From Mya arenaria (lineage: Eukaryota > Mollusca > Bivalvia > Myida > Myidae): DNA of 64,000 nt. The position numbers and the translations under genes are program-made. Under the pieces are notes generated by a model. It saw only the letters and a list, made by a program, of their open reading frames with translations. It was not told where the DNA came from and searched no databases. This document shows positions 45,177-57,468 of the stretch, in pieces; the first letter of the stretch is position 1, and each line of letters opens with the position of its first letter. The DNA lies in the NCBI RefSeq assembly GCF_026914265.1, contig NC_069130.1, positions 14,544,386 to 14,608,385 on the forward strand, given 5' to 3'.

Positions 45177-46078
45177 TGTTGCCTCACGAGGGTAACCCCA
45201 TGGTGCCTCACGACGGTGACTCCATGGTGCCTCACGACGGTGACTCCATGGTGCCTCACGACGGTGACTCCATGGTGCCTCACGACGCTGACTCAATCGT
45301 GCCTCACGACGGTGACTCCATGGTGCCTCACGACGCTGACTCAATGGTGCCTCACGACGGTGACTCCATGGTGCCTCACGACGGTGACTCCATGGTGCCT
45401 CACGACGGTGATTCCATGGTGCCTCACGACGGTGACTCCATGGTGCCTCACGACACTGACTCCATGGTGCCTCACGACAGTGACTCCATGGTGCCTCACG
45501 ACGCTGACTCAATGGTGCCTCACGACATTGACTCAATGGTGCCTCATGACGCTGACTCAATGGTGCCTCACGAGGGTAAGCCCATGGTGCCTCACGACGG
45601 TGACTCAATGGTGCCTCACGACGGTGACTCAATGGTGCCTCACGACGGTGACTCCATGGTGCCTCACGACGGTGACTCCATGGTGCCTCACGACGGTGAC
45701 TCAATGGTGCCTCACGATGGTGACTCAATGGTGCCTCACGACGGTGACTCCATGGTGCCTCACGACGCTGACTCTATGGTGCCTCACGACGGTGACTCCA
45801 TGGTGCCTCATGACAGCGACCCCATGGTGCCTCACGACGGTGACTCAATGGTGCCTCACGACGGTGACTCCATGGTGCCTCACGACGGTGACTCCATGAT
45901 GCCTCACGACGCTGACCCCATGGTGCCTCACGACGGTGACTCCATGGTGCCTCATGACTGTGACTCCATGGTGCCTCATGACTGTGACCCCATGGTGCCT
46001 CATGACTGTGACCCCATGGTGCCTCATGACAGCGACCCCATGGTGCCTCATGACTGTGACCCCATGGTGCCTCACGAT
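45177..46078. repeat. 24-bp minisatellite (about 37 units) with long open frames
   Basis: The unit CTCACGACGGTGACTCCATGGTGC repeats about 37 times with no length change. Because 24 is divisible by three, one plus-strand frame is open from a TTG at 45176 to 46156 as (MVPHDGDS)n, another plus frame as (WCLTTVTP)n and a minus frame as (SHRREAPW)n. There is no signal peptide, and the longest frame opens with TTG, though AUG occurs in every unit. Most likely non-coding; coding as an Asp-rich octapeptide repeat cannot be excluded. Confidence 0.92.
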
Positions 46079-46628
46079 GTATTGTTAGATATTGCGTCGA
46101 TGTCCTTGTTGGTGAGAAAATATTTCACCTTGACCATAACTCAAAAACTAAAATAATCTCTACATTAATTCAAACTATATAAAGATCTTTTGCAATATTT
46201 GTAATACAGAAGTAGCTAGTAGAGTTATATGACTTACATGCTGACAGACCTGTAAAATCATGATTGTTAACTCATTTTCACAAATAAATTAACATGGCGG
46301 CATTGAACCATAAGTCATGATGAAGACAAAAGTTCATTTTACCAGTGAAGCAATAGAACTGGCCAGGCAAATTAGATAATATTTTTAACTGTCTACAAAT
46401 ATTCGTCAATTTAACATAACCGTTCGGCTTGGTCATGTAAAGGTTAAAGAAAAAACTTGTAAGTTCATATATTCACAGTTTAATTACTTTTTTCTGGTAT
46501 CAGGTATTTGATACAAGAAGTATTTTGTTGTTTTGTGTAACAAAACCACATTCTTTGTTGTTGATTTTTGTTCACATGTTTTAAGTTTTTCTGAAATAAA
46601 AAAGTGTTGAACTGTTTATTTGTACTAT
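46079..46628. other. AT-rich spacer, nothing recognised
   Basis: GTTG|GTGAGA near 46109 is donor-like just after the minisatellite frame, but no partner exon was found. Confidence 0.4.
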
Positions 46629-46716
46629 AAGTATTGCTGTATCGTATCGCGTATCGCCACCTCCATATTGCAATATGTATCGTATCGAAAAAAATCTGAG
46701 CAATACCCACCCCTAG
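46629..46716 (-). mobile_element. hAT-like MITE fragment
   Basis: Ends CAATACCCACCCCTAG, i.e. CTAGGGGTGGGTATTG on the minus strand, a hAT-style terminus, with GTATCGTATCGCGTATCG words inside. The opposite terminus is not clear. Confidence 0.3.
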
Positions 46717-47775
46717 TTGTGAAAGGGTACTGTGCGTGTCCCTTGTCCGTCCGTAATCAACATTTTCCTTCAAACAACTTTTCCTCCTTAACCACAGTTG
46801 CAGCCAAATTTCACTGGAATGTTTTTATGATGGTTGAGAATTCTTGAAATAAAAAAAATCCATATAAAACTCTGGTTGCGGGGCTTTTTTCACACTGACT
46901 GTATTCTACATGTACAAATTATAAATGGCTCAGGCTGTCTGCAAAGGGAGCTGACAGCTAACTTGTCTTTGATGGTCAATTTCGAGAGTTATCTTTCTTT
47001 TTGGTATACAGTTGTATTTCATTCATAGACCTAGCTTGAATATCTGGGCATAATAGTTTCCCACTTTAAATGATTCCTTTTTATGAGTAAAGATAAGTAT
47101 ACCAACACTTTTTTTAAACTTACTTGGATTTATGTTGTAGACGACCTCCATAAATTTCAAATTGGAAAAATGCACAGAAACTACGTAAGATATATGTGTC
47201 GTAAGCGATGTGATATATCCGTAAGTAAGAATCAAATCGTTGTACACAATGATGTCAATTTTGATGTAAGTTTTTGACAATTTTCTTTTTATCTTGCAAT
47301 TGTATCATATGCCTTTAAAACCTTGTTTAACTGAGAGAAAAAACAGAAAAGTGTTGGCATATGCTTTATGTTGCTTGCGTTCTACTTATTCAATATTGAG
47401 GCCAAATTAATGGCAAGTTTTAGTCGAGAGTTTACGGTTGGTCTGGCATGTATATTAGTGCCAGAGCTAATTGTCCACATGGTTGGCTTTCATTATTGGC
47501 ACAAATTTCTTTCGGATTACAACTAATCCTGTGCTCCAGTAGAACATTTTCGCAAACCAGTGGCTTGAAAAATGAGGAATCTTGTCCATGCCTGCATGGT
47601 GACAGTTAATTATGAATTGTGTTGATTGTCAAACTACATTGACTTTGGAAATTGTTCATTATTGGTCCAGATAAAAGAAAATAGATTCCAAGTCTTAGCT
47701 CAGACTGAAGTGGCAAAACTGCAAAATCTGCATTTCATTGTAACATTCCTTCTAGTGAAATTTGAAGTATATCAG
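46717..47775. other. AT-rich spacer, nothing recognised
   Basis: Short frames (46834-47028, 47083-47277) have no recognised domain. Confidence 0.4.
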
Positions 47776-47977
47776 TACAGTCAAACCCCGTGGGCTCCAT
47801 CAAACTCCCAGGGACCAGGGAAAATGCCTCGAGCCTCGAAAAATTCGAGCCTGAAGCAGGATTTTTTACCTTCAATATAAAGAAATCGGTCCTTTACTTC
47901 TAGTTTGAGCCAACGAGGAATTCGAGCCAAGCGAGGGCGAGCCAACGAGGAATTCGACCCAATGGGGTTCGACTGTA
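47776..47977. mobile_element. TA-flanked MITE (pogo/Tc1-mariner style, 202 bp)
   Basis: TACAGTCAAACCCCGTGGG at the left and CCAATGGGGTTCGACTGTA at the right are inverted (CAGTCRAACCCC). TA at both borders fits the target duplication of Tc1/mariner-pogo elements. The interior has repeated AACGAGGAATTCGA words. No coding sequence. Confidence 0.75.
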
Positions 47978-48672
47978 CTATTCTAAATTGCGCAATTACC
48001 TATGTTGTTTTTTTGTTAAATGACTAGAATAAAGATGATTCTTTGAAATTTAATAAAAATGCTTTTCTGAATGTGAGTCTTAGACCTGAGATTGTTTTAC
48101 TCATAACCCTAGATCTTGAAAATAAAATGGGGCATATGCTTGGATTTATATACGAAAATATTGGAATTTATACGGAAACTTTTAAGTACTAAGATCATGA
48201 ATAAATCCTATTTACATTTATTACATTCATGACTCAAAACCATTTTCAGGTGTTAAAGTGTAAAGTAAAAATGTAGTTATCAAAGTGCTTACTGTGACTT
48301 TCGTGAATGACTGGTTTGTGAAGAATATATAAGATACAACTTGAGTAGGGATAACAATATTTCGTTCCAAACAGTTTATTATTCCTGTATTCGATCACAG
48401 AAGAAATACTGCTGTGGGGATTCAACAAGGATGAGCAGTGATGTGGGCGATTTTTCAGAATCGGCAGTGTGCACGATTCCACTTCAGTTACCACGGTGAT
48501 TGGAAACAGCCTGGTAGACTGGCTACAAAATTCTTAAAGGTTGATTTACTGTTAATTTCTGTAATCAAAAATGCAAAAATGTATCACTTGATTGCCAAAT
48601 TGGCTTTTTAAGTCTGTGCAAAATGTTTTTTGAAGGATCAGTTTTTTTGGAATAATCAGATTAAAAGGCTCA
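47978..48672. other. AT-rich spacer, nothing recognised
   Basis: The minus-strand frame 48246-48494 lacks a recognised domain. Confidence 0.4.
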
Positions 48673-49022
48673 TTAAAGCTGCCCTCTCACAGATTGAACG
48701 TTTGACAACTTTTTTATTTTTTGTCTTGGAACGAGCCAATTTGTGCGTGGAAACCAGTTATATAAGACTGCTTACTAAAAATTAGATCTAAGATTTTTAT
48801 ATTTAAGCTCAAAAATTGATGTTTTATGAATTTCTCTTACACCGTTAGTAACGGTTTAAGCCATAAATTTTCGAACGGAAATATGAAAATCTGCGATCTG
48901 ATATTTTGTCAGCATTTCTTTTTATCATTGGTTTCCAGATATCTACGCAAAAATTTTGCTCTTTCCAAGACAAAAAATGAAAAAGTTGTCAAAATAGTAT
49001 ATCTATGAGAGTGCAGCTTTAA
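48673..49022. mobile_element. Near-palindromic TTAA MITE (foldback, 350 bp)
   Basis: TTAAAGCTGCCCTCTCACAG at the left and CTATGAGAGTGCAGCTTTAA at the right. Most of each half is complementary to the other (GACAACTTTTTTATTTTTTGTC and GACAAAAAATGAAAAAGTTGTC, GGAACGAGCCAATTT and AAATTTTGCTCTTTCC), so the strand could fold into one long hairpin. TTAA borders. Its terminal word resembles that of MITE family 1. Confidence 0.85.
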
Positions 49023-49221
49023 GGTAAAATCTGAAGGCTTGATACACTAGATTTCTGACAATCCTAAACCTTCAGCGTTTAACTAAGGGCTTATAAATGG
49101 ATTTCACGTAGACTGGGCTTTTCAGTTACTTCGTCCTTCAGAAAAAGGAGATGATACTTCAGTTATACACAACCCATGTAGTTTGTGATGAGGCCAATAT
49201 AAATTAATTTATCAATTATTT

Positions 49222-50545
49222 TAGCTCACCAGAGCAAGAAGTGCTCAAGATGAGCTATTGTGATCAGTCTTTGTCCATCGTCCGTCCGTCCGTCCGTCCA
49301 CAATTGCTTAAAAAACATCTCCTCAGAAACTACCTGGCCAAATTCAATGAAACTTCACAGGAAGCTTCCTTGGGTGTCCCTCTACAAAAATACAACAAGG
49401 GGTCACGATTGATTAACAACAACAACAAAATGGCCGACTTTCTGTTTTGCTTTAAAAAGCATCTCCTCCGAAACTATTAGTCCAAATTCAATGAAACTTT
49501 ACAGGAAACTTCCTCATAATGGTGACCCTCTACAAATATACAACAAGGGGTCACGATTGATCAACAACAACAGGAACAACAACAAAATGGCTGACTTCCT
49601 GTTTTGCTTTAAAAAAACATCTCCTCTGAAGCTCCACTCCAAATTCAATGAAACTTTACAGGAAGCTTCCTCGTAATGGTGACTCTCTAGAAAAATACAA
49701 CAAGGGGTCACGATTGATCAACAACAACAACAACATCAACAAAATGGCCAACTTCCTGTTTTGCTAAAAATGAAAAAAACATCTCTTCTAAAACTACTAG
49801 TCCAAATTCAATGAAACTGTACAGGAAGCTTCCTTGGGTGACCCTCTACAAAAATACAACAAGAGGTCACAATTGATCAACAACAACAACAAAATGGCTG
49901 ACATTCTGTTTTGTTTTAAAAAACATCTCCTCTGAAATTACCCGTTTAAATTCAATGAAACTTTACAGGAAGCTTCCTTAGGTGACCCTCTACAAAAAAT
50001 GCAACAAGGGGTCACGATTGATCCACAACAACAACAACAAAATGGCTGACTTCCTGTTTTGCTTTAAAAAAACATCTCTGAAACTACCAGTCCAAATTCA
50101 ATGAAACTTTACAGGAAGCTTCCTTGGTTTACCTTTTTTTACTAAAATACAACAAGGGGTTGCGATTAATGAACAACAACAACAATCTGGCAAACTTCCT
50201 GTTTTGCTTTAAAAAACATCTCCTCTGAAACTACCAGGCCAAATTCACTGAAACTTTACAGGAAGCTTCATTGCATGACCCCCTACAAAAATACAACAAG
50301 GCATTGAGATTCATCCACAACAACAACAAAATGGCCGACTTACTGTTTTGCTTTAAAAAAAAATCTCTGAAACTACTAGGCCAAATACAATGAAACATTA
50401 CAGGTAGATTCTTCGCTTGACCCTTTACAAATAAAAAACATGGCATTGTCATGAGTAAAGAAACATTTAAATTGCAACATTTTTATTAATGCTTTATCAG
50501 AGTTTGCTTAGGTGAGCGTTTTAGCGCCATCATGGCCCTCTTGTT
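49222..50545 (+). repeat. Hairpin-headed tandem-core element E3 (about 150-bp units)
   Basis: Head TAGCTCACCAGAGCA-AGAAG-TGCTCAAGATGAGCT, then (GTCC)n at about 49278-49300, i.e. an ACGG-type microsatellite. About eight core units begin with ACATCTCCTCTGAAAC and contain TACAGGAAGCTTCC, ATACAACAAGGGGTCACG and CAACAACAACAAAATGGC. The tail TTAGGTGAGCGTTTTAGCGCC...GGCCCTCTTGTT ends at 50545. The frames at 49241-49676 are repeat shadows. This combination matches the bivalve pearl description as I recall it. Confidence 0.82.
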
Positions 50546-50879
50546 TGAGTAGATACACTTTAAGGGGCGGCCAAAAAAATAGACATTGACAGGGAAGTTA
50601 TTTATTTGGATGCCAATATCAAAAAAAGTCCTGGGTGAAAATTTTCAAAATATTTAAATTCAACATTTTGTAACTTGAATTTTTTTAATAAAACTTTACC
50701 ACTAATATGTATTTGTATCAATGATAGACGGCTTACCTTAGCTCAAACAATAGCAAAAGTATTTCAATGGATAAAATAAATAAAACAAAATTTCAAAAAC
50801 CCTGCTTGTCCCACTAAACAATAAACTGGGCCCTCCAATATTTTTGTAGGTGAGATTTTGTAATTTGCGATCCATGTTA

Positions 50880-51278
50880 TTCCCGAGTCCATTTGCAGAG
50901 AGAATTAATCACACTCTGTGAGGCAGCCAGTGGCATCGAGCCGAGAATTTAGTGGAATTTCCAGCTCACTGCTTCGCCAAGCTCTCTGATATTACTTGGA
51001 AATTTGTTGTGCTTCTTTGAACACTGGATAAAGATTTTCTCCATGATTCTGGACTGTATTAAGACTTTTCTTTTAATTGACTTTGAAGGAGGATCATATC
51101 GATGGATGTTCACACTGACTGGATTTTTTTCTAGAGGCCTGGGTTCTGAAGTTTATTCTGGAGAATTTATGTGAAATGTGCCGCTCAGTTTCATGTGAAG
51201 GAATTCAGCTGTGCATAGTTAACCAAGCAGAAAGGCTATTCTGGTTTCTTGCTGCAGAATTTTAGTTTTAGTATTCTG
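50880..51278 (+). other. Possible noncoding first exon
   Basis: A stretch of more balanced composition with few long A/T runs, ending TTCTG|GTAAGG (donor at 51279). No ORF of note inside. If a gene starts here it would run rightward with exons beyond the window. Speculative. Confidence 0.15.
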
Positions 51279-52384
51279 GTAAGGATTTTTTTCTGTTACA
51301 CATGTTTGAACATTGTTTTTCAAAGAAATATCTGCAGCTTTGCAATCATCTTGTCACATTTTATAAAGAAAGAATGCCTTTTGCATAATTATATTTAAAA
51401 ATTTCTGCAAATTTATAATTGCTGAAACTTCAGTTCAGTTTTTATTGCGCAGCATTTCCGAATCATATGAAATTTCCTCAAATTAATTGAAATGCACGAG
51501 AAATTTTCTCTGCTCCCATTATTTTTATCTGTCTTGGTATTTCTTGGAAATCCCTGGAAGCCATTTTCTCGGGAGAGCTTATCCGTTTCTCGTCTGAAAT
51601 ATCACGATTTCGCTCGATTGATTTCTCATCGTCGCTCAACGTCAATGATGCATACTGCCTTGGCTTAATTTACCAATATCCATAGAACTATAGAACTAGT
51701 TGTGTCTTCATGGGGAGAGAAAAAAATTGATGATTTTCAGAAAGTTTTGTCAGTTGTCATGGAAACAGAAATGTTTGTCGACAGGTAATTACTTAGCGCT
51801 TTCTGGAAGTCTCAGGTGGGGAGAAAAACTGAGTGGATGCAATTACATGCTGCAATGATTTCTAGAGTTAACTGGATTGAAATTATTTACCTCAGTCCAA
51901 GTCCTGTAAAGGTTTTTAGCTTCTTTCTTTTCCTAGGAATAAAAGTCGATGTATTGTCACAGCCTTAATTGTTGTCGCTGTTGGCATCATCATCAGATTT
52001 GTTGTGGATTTCATCATTAGCGTTGTTGTGCAAAAATTAAAATAATGGCCATAAATAAAAACCTTTTTCAAATAATTTTATTGAATTTAAAATTAAATCA
52101 GATAAATAGCAAGGCCCATAACCCTTGCTTTAATATTTGTCAAGTGATGCGCTTTGTTTGAATGAAAACAACAACAGACAAGCATTCATTTGTTATAATA
52201 GCCCTGAAAACACAGTGTGAAGGGTGTGTGTGTGTGTGTGAGCTTATTTATACTCGCACTTGGGCAAGGCCAGTATTCGCTGAGTGATTGTCAGTCATTT
52301 TGGTTGCGGAGAATTATTAAATGCACATACAGAATGTAACCCTGGTTAAAGCTACTCTGGTTTTTTAGTGTGCACTAGTGTATA
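51279..52384. other. Intergenic or intronic DNA, nothing recognised
   Basis: AT-rich with a short (TG)n at 52226-52240 region. No ORF with a domain. Confidence 0.4.
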
Positions 52385-52525
52385 GCACTGTCACATGGGA
52401 CCTCCATTTAACGTCGCTCCAGGAACATGATAAGCATTTTTTAGTGGTGTGGGGGGAATCCAACTCGAGACCCCTGGATTTACAGTCAAGTGTGTAAAAA
52501 TACCACTAGACTATGTATTAGCCAT
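52385..52525 (-). mobile_element. tRNA-derived SINE (minus strand)
   Basis: On the minus strand, TAGTCTAGTGGTAT (A-box-like; plus 52500-52513), then CTTGACTGTAAATCC, then GAGTTGGATTCC (B-box-like; plus 52454-52465) reproduce the order and spacing of a tRNA internal promoter. An AGCGACGTTAAATGG-like body follows at lower coordinates. The anticodon-like GACTGTAAATC recalls tRNA-Tyr. Not a functional tRNA: extra bases in the D-region and a mutated B box. Confidence 0.55.
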
Positions 52526-54005
52526 GTTAAGAGGGTGGTATATTGGAGTCACCATATATTTCATTGGTTGGTCAGGTTGGCTTGCTGTTGGCAATAGTTT
52601 ATGGAGTATACTACTCCGACACATTTCGACACATATAACTCTGATATTACTGAGGTACATATTTAACCACCATGATGGGTATATGTGTCACATTGTGGAC
52701 TAAGGCCATCTTGTCTAATAGTCAAGTGTCCTTGTAAATGTTTTTTATACTTTTGGATATATTAGAAGTTTCGGAGCGAACTTCTTCAACATTTAAAAAA
52801 AAAATAGAATTGACTAGCGCTTTACCAACAAACAATTAAGGCTTTTGAAGGAGCTGGCATAGATGAACCCAAATATGTTACTCTCTCCATTACCCATCGA
52901 CCTGCTGCTGTAGAATGGCCTTGTAACCAACCTTGTAATGTGTTTCGGTGTCTGTCAACAACGTTATGAGGAACTATTTCTTTTGGGATTTACTTTCATT
53001 ATGAAAGGTTTTTGCAACATCAACAAGATTCGCATTTTGCATAGTGTAAAACTTAAAATTTCAATATCAGTAAATTTGCAAAGTGCACTTTAACAAACCA
53101 AAGACTGTTTAGGGAATAGTGTTTTATCTATATTAATTATCAGGCAAAGCTATTGGAAATGATTCAAAGCTCATGGTCTCTATGAAGAACCAAAGATAAG
53201 AGATGGGTTTAACTAGATAATTTTGTTGTGTTTTTGGAAACTAATCCTTATCAGCCCATTCAATAGCATCATATTTGAAGTCAGGTTCCGTTTCTTTAAA
53301 ATGCTAGATTATCTTCTCTTTTTTTATAGCTATATCTCTTCTTTAATATCTCCATGATATGATAAATATCATTCTGTGTCAAGGCAGTGTGTGCCTAGGG
53401 TGGGAATGTTGAAATGACATTATTGACGAATTAGATGGTGGGGAAAAAAAAGTAAATCCTGGTTTACTGCTAGTGATGTAACCAATTATTAAAACCCATC
53501 CTATATTATTCCATTTACTTTACAGAATATACACCATGGGAAAATACACATAGACTATAGCGAAACTTTGTAATGCATGAATTATTCATTTATTTCTCGG
53601 CAATTTCAGTTTTTAGTAATTGGGTCTCATTTAAGCCTTAATTTCTCAAGACTTTTTAAGCTTAAGTTCCTTAACAGGCTTAAGTACCTTATTTCAGCTT
53701 AGTTCGATTAGCAAAATACATATTTCAATTTGATTTTATATTTCAATTGATTTAATAAATGAAAAAAAGGTTTATTATGTTTATCATAAATATAATTCAT
53801 ATTTGCATGAAGTTTATATTAACTCTTACTAAAGTAACTATTACGCAAATTGTAGAAAAAACAAACAAAAAAAGGGAGCTTAGCTTAGTCCTGTTATAAG
53901 GGACTTAGGAATTTTCGAGAAATCTCATCCTAGGTTACCCTAATAATTAATAAGGCAGTTTCCACAAAGAACCAGATGCATTACGGTTAAAAAATATTCT
54001 GGAGA
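52526..54005. other. AT-rich DNA, nothing recognised
   Basis: The frame at 52449-52703 starts inside the SINE and has no domain. Confidence 0.4.
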
Positions 54006-54087
54006 TTGCAGGAGTTGAACTGGGTCCCCCATCTCAGTACAATAATATTTGGAAGAAGTCAAGACCACATGGTCACCGAGACTACTG
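54006..54087 (-). mobile_element. tRNA-like segment (SINE head or tRNA pseudogene, minus strand)
   Basis: Minus strand reads GGTGACCATGTGGTCTTGAC (A-box-like; plus 54060s-54077), then CCCAGTTCAACTCC (B-box-like; plus 54011-54023). Spacing fits a long-variable-arm tRNA fold, but complementarity is poor. Confidence 0.35.
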
Positions 54088-54440
54088 ACTTAGTATAGTT
54101 ATTGAACAATATTTGAGTGTAACATGCCAATTCATTGGAAGAAGGGTTGTCCCTCCTGCCTCATGCATATTCATTAAACCAAGATTTTGCGAGTCAATTG
54201 TCCCATGGTATGTATGAAGTAAAATGGAGAAAAGTATGTGGGGAAATCTTGGCTTGAGACACAATGAATCAAACGTCTGCATTCATCCTCATTAATGATT
54301 CATAGGTACGAGGTTACTGTAGTTAATTTGCCTGAGGGTATTCAGTGGAGTTATGCCTTATAAGCCTACGTAACACATGTAGGATATGTGACCATGCACA
54401 TTTAATTTGCCTTCATTCATTTGGGTTCTTTTATTGACTA

Positions 54441-54720
54441 TGCACTAGCGGATCCAGGGGGGGGGGCACCTTGACTAGTCTTCTCCCCTCCTCCTTAATT
54501 GTCCAAGTTGATATATTTAATTTTAATATTGAAGAAAAAAGTAATAAAATATGCCGTAATAAAATACACCCTAAATGAACATTTTAAGACTAGTAGCTGA
54601 AGACACACGCCCCCCCCCCCCCCTTTTTTACTTTAAAAACAAATTTTGGTTCTGAGGCAGGGGTGCATTAGTCCCTAGTTACGCCCCTAAGTTACATCAA
54701 ATCTAGGGTCCACCCCTGCC
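54441..54720. repeat. Dispersed G-rich repeat, copy 2 (with G9 and C13 tracts)
   Basis: GCACTAGCGGATCCAGGGGGGGGG, CTTAATTGTCCAAGTTG, then a long C run near 54610-54623 and GGTGCATTAGTCC, CGCCCCTAAGTTACATCAA. Same block order as 38808-38950. Confidence 0.5.
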
Positions 54721-55385
54721 ATACAAGACCAATGTCTTTTTTATTAAGAAATTTTTACAACTTTTCAATACCACAAAGCTGTCTGTTGAATAATTTTTAT
54801 GGTGTAATTAAAGAATGGTATGGGAAAACATCTTGAAGAATTAGTCTGTAACCATAGTTGTTCATTGGAAATAATCGATCAATCCATTTTGATCAATTTT
54901 TGATTTAATATATAATAAAAAAACAGTTTGTGTTCAAAGAGATTTAAAAGATTCAAAAAAGAACTTAGCAATAAATTCACCTGAAAGCACCTTATTATGT
55001 TGTATTTGTGTCATTTGGAACTAATAATTCAATGATAAGCACCAAGTTTTAGCTGATAACAGAATAAGTATATACTTTTGTCCTCCATATATTTTAGACT
55101 ACATTAGAGAAAGACACACAAAGCAATAAATAATTGCAAGATTATGCAATCCAATATAGAAAACATCAATCGGCGACTTAATCATCATTTTATCCCAAAT
55201 ATTTCTTAAATACGAAGTATGGAAAAATGAACTTACTTCCTGGTTTTTTAAGTAACATGGGGAGTCTAGTTTTACTTCCTGTCTCAGAATTCTTTACAAA
55301 CATTGTACATGCCACATCCCCCATGAATTTTGTCCATGTGGAATAGAAAAACCCTATATATTCTTCTTTATTGACCTTAATTTTG
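54721..55385. other. AT-rich DNA, nothing recognised
   Basis: The minus-strand frame 55190-55390 has no recognised domain and abuts the next MITE. Confidence 0.4.
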
Positions 55386-55518
55386 TGCACCAGTCAATTG
55401 TAATCAGTCCCCATGCATTCGGCACTGCGGGGTCAACTGTAAGGTAAAAACACTGACCATTTTCCCCCATTATACCCCTGGACCGGGGGGGAGGCCGTTG
55501 TTACAATTGACTGGTGCA
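55386..55518. mobile_element. Short MITE with 18-bp perfect inverted ends (133 bp)
   Basis: TGCACCAGTCAATTGTAA at 55386-55403 is the exact reverse complement of 55501-55518. The interior has a CGGGGGGGAGGCC-type G-rich stretch. Target duplication not resolved. Confidence 0.8.
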
Positions 55519-56616
55519 TTATCCCCCCCCCATCCCCCCGTTTTGGAGCTTAATTAGATTATCGATTGATCGATTGATGGTGTGCTTAAACAACACTCCT
55601 GACACATTGTGTCAAAAACATTTACCATTTGTGAACAAAAAAGCACTGGCGTCATTGTCAAGTGGTCTACGCTTTTTTGTATGGATCTCTCAGGGATTTC
55701 TCCTTTTCAACTTTGGGATCCGTCCCTAAAAGCAGGGATCCCTTCCAAAATTAACATTACATACAAATACAAATTAATTAAAAGAACAACCAGTAGCCAG
55801 ACGAACACTACATTATTTATTTCTTAAAATCCAACAACATATCGATGGCCTTACTTCAAGATGCCGAAGCTGCATTTTTTTGAGATTTTTACATTAGTAA
55901 AATCATAGTGGCGAGCCGCACCTAACAGCAAAATGCTGTGTAAATAGTCCAATGAGAAAATGGTGTTGCATTATGTGATCAAAATGTCGGGCAACCATTG
56001 GACATCTAACAGATAAGCGAAAATGCCAAACCTCAGAAATTGTAACTAAAAAAATTGTCACTTTTAAAAAAAATGTGTGAACAAATTACAACGATTAAAA
56101 ACTCAAGACGGCGCTACTGAAAACATGGGATTTTGTAGCTTCAACATTTGGAAGTGAGGTCATCTATATTGTGAGCTTCCTTTTGAAGACTGAGAGCCAT
56201 ATCTTGCAATGCATCCATAACATCTTCATGAGTGAGGTTGTCAACCTTTTCTCGGCAGTCTTAGACTTTTTGGCGGGAGGCTAAGTGTTTCCTTCAGGAT
56301 TGATAAAAGGCTTGGTATTTTTTTTTTGAAAAGGACACATAAAAGCGGGTCAATTTTCATAATGTATCTAAGGGTACCCTGGTTTAATCATAATATCAGT
56401 TCTGCAGTGATATTTATATTGATTATTCGAGTTAGACAGGCTTAAAAGCATCTGTATAAACCATTAGGAAAGCAAGATTTTTTTAAACCAGTCTATAAAA
56501 AGCCCATACTGTTTGAAAGAAGGAAAAATTTAACTCTTGATACAAATTCTTTGCTGAACCATAAGCCCCAATATATTCACATTCACCTTAATTTCATATC
56601 CTAGATGGTATTATAT
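55519..56616. other. AT-rich DNA, nothing recognised
   Basis: Frames 55514-55729 and 55609-55827 overlap each other and lack domains. Confidence 0.4.
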
Positions 56617-57468
56617 ATAATTTATAGGGATGGCAACAAGTACCTGAGTACTCGATCAATCATCTGTACAATCATCCCTCTAATCCCCACTGTGTACACA
56701 GTTGACCGTAATAAATTAATTGAGGCTTGTTGTGGGATTCACAAACTGTCAACAAAGGGCCCTACTTTGCAAATAGCACTGATGTCAATTAGCGATGTTT
56801 TAAAAGCGGTACATCTCCGACAATATTGTATTGTTTACAAATTAGAGAGTTTTCACCAAACAATGGACGTTGACGAGCGAATTAGTAAAGACTGTTACAT
56901 GCAATGATTCCTGAATGGGCGTATTTTTGCAATGATATTCAAAATAATTGGTGGATATATCTTAATTCAGGAATTATAAATATAAATAATGTAAACAACA
57001 ATATTTCAGTATGAAAAACTGTCATTTTGAAAAAAAAATCAAAAAGTAAACAAACAATTTATAAATCATTTTCGTTTATTGTAATTCTGAATGTTGTTCA
57101 TTATTGAGTGTAGTCTCGATCATTGAGACGCTCGAATATGACCCGAGTTTTACTTTCAAATCATATTGTAGTACACATGTATGTTTAAAATGAAATGAAA
57201 AGGACAAATTAAAAGCACGAAACGACATTTGTTTTGTTTTATTGATGTTTTCTGTTAAGGTACATTATGACAGTCTTATTTAAAGATGAAAATGGCCAAT
57301 ATTACGACCAGCGCACAAAGTATATGAACGATACATGTATACATGAAGTTGTCTTTCCTTAAACCAATTCAAGTTATCCGAGTAATCGTGTACCCGAGTA
57401 CTCGATCGAAAGATTGTCCGAGTACTTGAGTACCAATTTTACTACTCCTTGCCATCCCTAATAATTTA
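56617..57468. mobile_element. hAT-type non-autonomous transposon with 8-bp target duplication
   Basis: The element 56625-57460 (836 bp) begins TAGGGATGGCAAC and ends TTGCCATCCCTA. It is flanked by exact ATAATTTA duplications at 56617-56624 and 57461-57468. GAGTACTCGATC words occur near both ends. An 8-bp duplication and a RGGGATGGC-style terminus are hAT hallmarks. The 100-codon frame at 56605-56907 is not a recognisable transposase. Confidence 0.88.

Noticed and set aside
22750-46078. Minisatellites as possible CRISPR arrays
   Set aside because: No unique spacers between repeats, units are contiguous, and the DNA is from an animal.
56605-56907. 100-codon frame as a possible hAT transposase
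   Set aside because: Too short, no zinc-finger or catalytic motif; starts outside the element.
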